Of a stretch of DNA of 64,000 nucleotides, positions 59,778 to 64,000 are shown in pieces (positions within the stretch are counted from its first letter, which is position 1; each line of letters opens with the position of its first letter). Source of the stretch: Saccharofermentans sp. (GTDB lineage Bacteria > Bacillota > Clostridia > Saccharofermentanales > Saccharofermentanaceae); contig JAEFAZ010000004.1 in assembly GCA_016292135.1 (NCBI GenBank), positions 1 to 64,000 on the forward strand, given 5' to 3'. The notes beneath the pieces are model-generated. The model was not told the origin of the DNA. It searched no databases and worked only from the letters and a program-made list of their open reading frames with translations. A program made the position numbers and the translations under genes.

Positions 59778-60764
59778 TCATTTAAGATCGATCCTGTATT
59801 CGTCCACCGGTTCACCGAATACGCTGCCCCAATCATCTCTGATCTCCACGTACGGATCCTCACCATCGATAACGAATATATTCGCATAGACAACGCGATA
59901 ATCATTGTCCTCTATATACAGCACCAGCAATCTGTCAACTTTGTCCTTTATGGAAGGATAGATATCTTTATAGACCTGATCTATACTGTCCATAACACTG
60001 TCTTTGGTATGTTCTGCAACATGAACATCTATGCCTCTTATACTGTAATCAGTCCTTTCGAAAAGCACACTGTAGTCATCACCGTATTGATAGTCCTCAT
60101 ATTCTATGAATCTTATATCCGGCTCAATATCCATGTTGTCCGGCATATCATATTTATCGTCCAGGTAAGATGAAAACTCTGATAAATAGGGACTGTGAGG
60201 GTCTGCATACATATCGATAAGGTCATCTGAAAAAACATAGTCATCCTTAGGATTGATCTCATTTTTAACGGTCATATACTTGCCTTTCAGAGCATCCGTA
60301 GTAACGTTGTAAGTGCGGGTACCATTTTTTGTCTTATGGATTTTTATACCTTCAACAAAGTTTGTCCCGTATTTATCTGAAAGATACTCACTTATCTTAT
60401 CAGGATCCTTAGAAGCAATGAAATCAATTTTGGCCTTGGAAAGAGGCGTAACGGCTATGAACCCGGCGATGATGCAAACGACCGAGATCAAAGAGGCTAT
60501 CCTCAATGCCGGGTGATCCGGCAAATGTTTTACGGCATATACGATCTGATAGATGATGCTTGCCGGAACGAAAATGATAAGAGGAGATAATAACAGCGAT
60601 GCGAATATGGCATCAAAACCATAGAATTGTCCAGCTCCCCGGAAAGCAAAAATAAAACCGTTGATCCCGTTATAGATCAGACAGATATAGGGTATGAAAG
60701 CAACAAAAAAGAAGAAAGCTTTAAACATCTCATCGCCCGTCATGGGCACTGTTTTCTTATCCAT
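59778..60764 (-). CDS. Membrane protein of unknown function
   Basis: 328 residues. Three hydrophobic segments (about 14-35, 48-77, 86-108) are followed by a soluble domain of about 220 residues, Asp/Tyr-rich, probably extracellular. No family recognised. GGAGGGG precedes the ATG. The architecture (N-terminal spans, acidic C-terminal domain) resembles the protein at 45579 in layout only. Confidence 0.6.
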   Translation of the reverse strand: MDKKTVPMTGDEMFKAFFFFVAFIPYICLIYNGINGFIFAFRGAGQFYGFDAIFASLLLSPLIIFVPASIIYQIVYAVKHLPDHPALRIASLISVVCIIAGFIAVTPLSKAKIDFIASKDPDKISEYLSDKYGTNFVEGIKIHKTKNGTRTYNVTTDALKGKYMTVKNEINPKDDYVFSDDLIDMYADPHSPYLSEFSSYLDDKYDMPDNMDIEPDIRFIEYEDYQYGDDYSVLFERTDYSIRGIDVHVAEHTKDSVMDSIDQVYKDIYPSIKDKVDRLLVLYIEDNDYRVVYANIFVIDGEDPYVEIRDDWGSVFGEPVDEYRIDLK

Positions 60765-60894
60765 GTTTTTCCCCTCCGATCAAATCCTTCTGATGGAATG
60801 ATAACATGGCTATTACTGATTTTCAAGAATTTTTTATCGTTTTTCGATATATTTTTATTGTTGTCAAAGAATATGCTCTCAGACAGGAGCAATG

Positions 60895-60918
60895 AAAAAG
60901 GGCAGCTTACTGCTGCCC
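60895..60918 (-). terminator. Rho-independent terminator of enolase
   Basis: GGGCAGC (60900-60906), loop TTACT, GCTGCCC (60912-60918); on the minus strand it is followed by TTTTT (complement of 60895-60899). It lies 28 bases after the eno stop. Confidence 0.85.
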
Positions 60919-60945
60919 TCAGATAGTCTGTTTTAAGATCTCAGA

Positions 60946-64000
<3,055 letters not shown>

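Overview
The window looks like chromosome of a strictly anaerobic, Gram-positive Clostridia member (Oscillospiraceae/Lachnospiraceae-like gut, rumen or digester type). The inference rests on gene families and signals: type III glutamine synthetase, an Amt-PII fusion, an SLH/CAP surface protein, PrsW and CPBP membrane proteases, an aldo/keto reductase with a ferredoxin tail, strong AGGAGG-type ribosome sites and sigma-A promoters. No rRNA, tRNA or CRISPR array was seen.

Region 1 (1-6.4 kb): the 5' end of a nitroreductase-like gene, then a small integrated mobilizable element: tyrosine integrase, XRE repressor, excisionase-like protein, MobV relaxase with a putative oriT, and an AT-rich AMP-forming ligase as cargo. 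Matching integrase arm-type repeats lie at both ends, and an unexplained structured RNA plus terminator precedes the ligase.

Region 2 (6.4-22.5 kb): accessory and housekeeping genes: small enzymes (transglutaminase-like, GNAT, methyltransferase, pyroglutamyl-peptidase-like), a broken deaminase start, a GntR/YtrA-controlled operon, three integral-membrane proteases (two CPBP, one PrsW), two lipoproteins, an AGCS symporter, an AraC/GyrI regulator and a MATE exporter.

Region 3 (22.5-37.8 kb): LysR regulator divergent from metE-metF; a two-component system; a putative operon of a membrane protein, GH36 alpha-galactosidase and GH95 fucosidase; a lipoprotein, an aldo/keto reductase and an NSS-family symporter.

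Region 4 (37.8-53.1 kb): a nitrogen-assimilation island: amt-PII, glnN (GSIII), a divergent GS-I-like gene, an ANTAR-domain regulator, pyrG, gltD and gltB. Three separate leaders (glnN, the GS-like gene, gltB) share one design: a sigma-A promoter, then a short hairpin with a six-base loop AA[A/U]GGC whose loop and 3' arm also form the 5' side of a rho-independent terminator. ANTAR proteins are known RNA-binding antiterminators that recognise hexaloops with A at position 1 and G at position 4, so the encoded ANTAR protein is the obvious candidate to control all three. The GS-like protein itself has lost several canonical catalytic residues. This coupled system is the most interesting part of the window.

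Region 5 (53.1-64 kb): a CAP-Big2-SLH surface protein, a TIM-barrel/acyl-CoA-ligase fusion, a tandem LicD protein, a membrane protein, enolase and the start of a family 2 glycosyltransferase.
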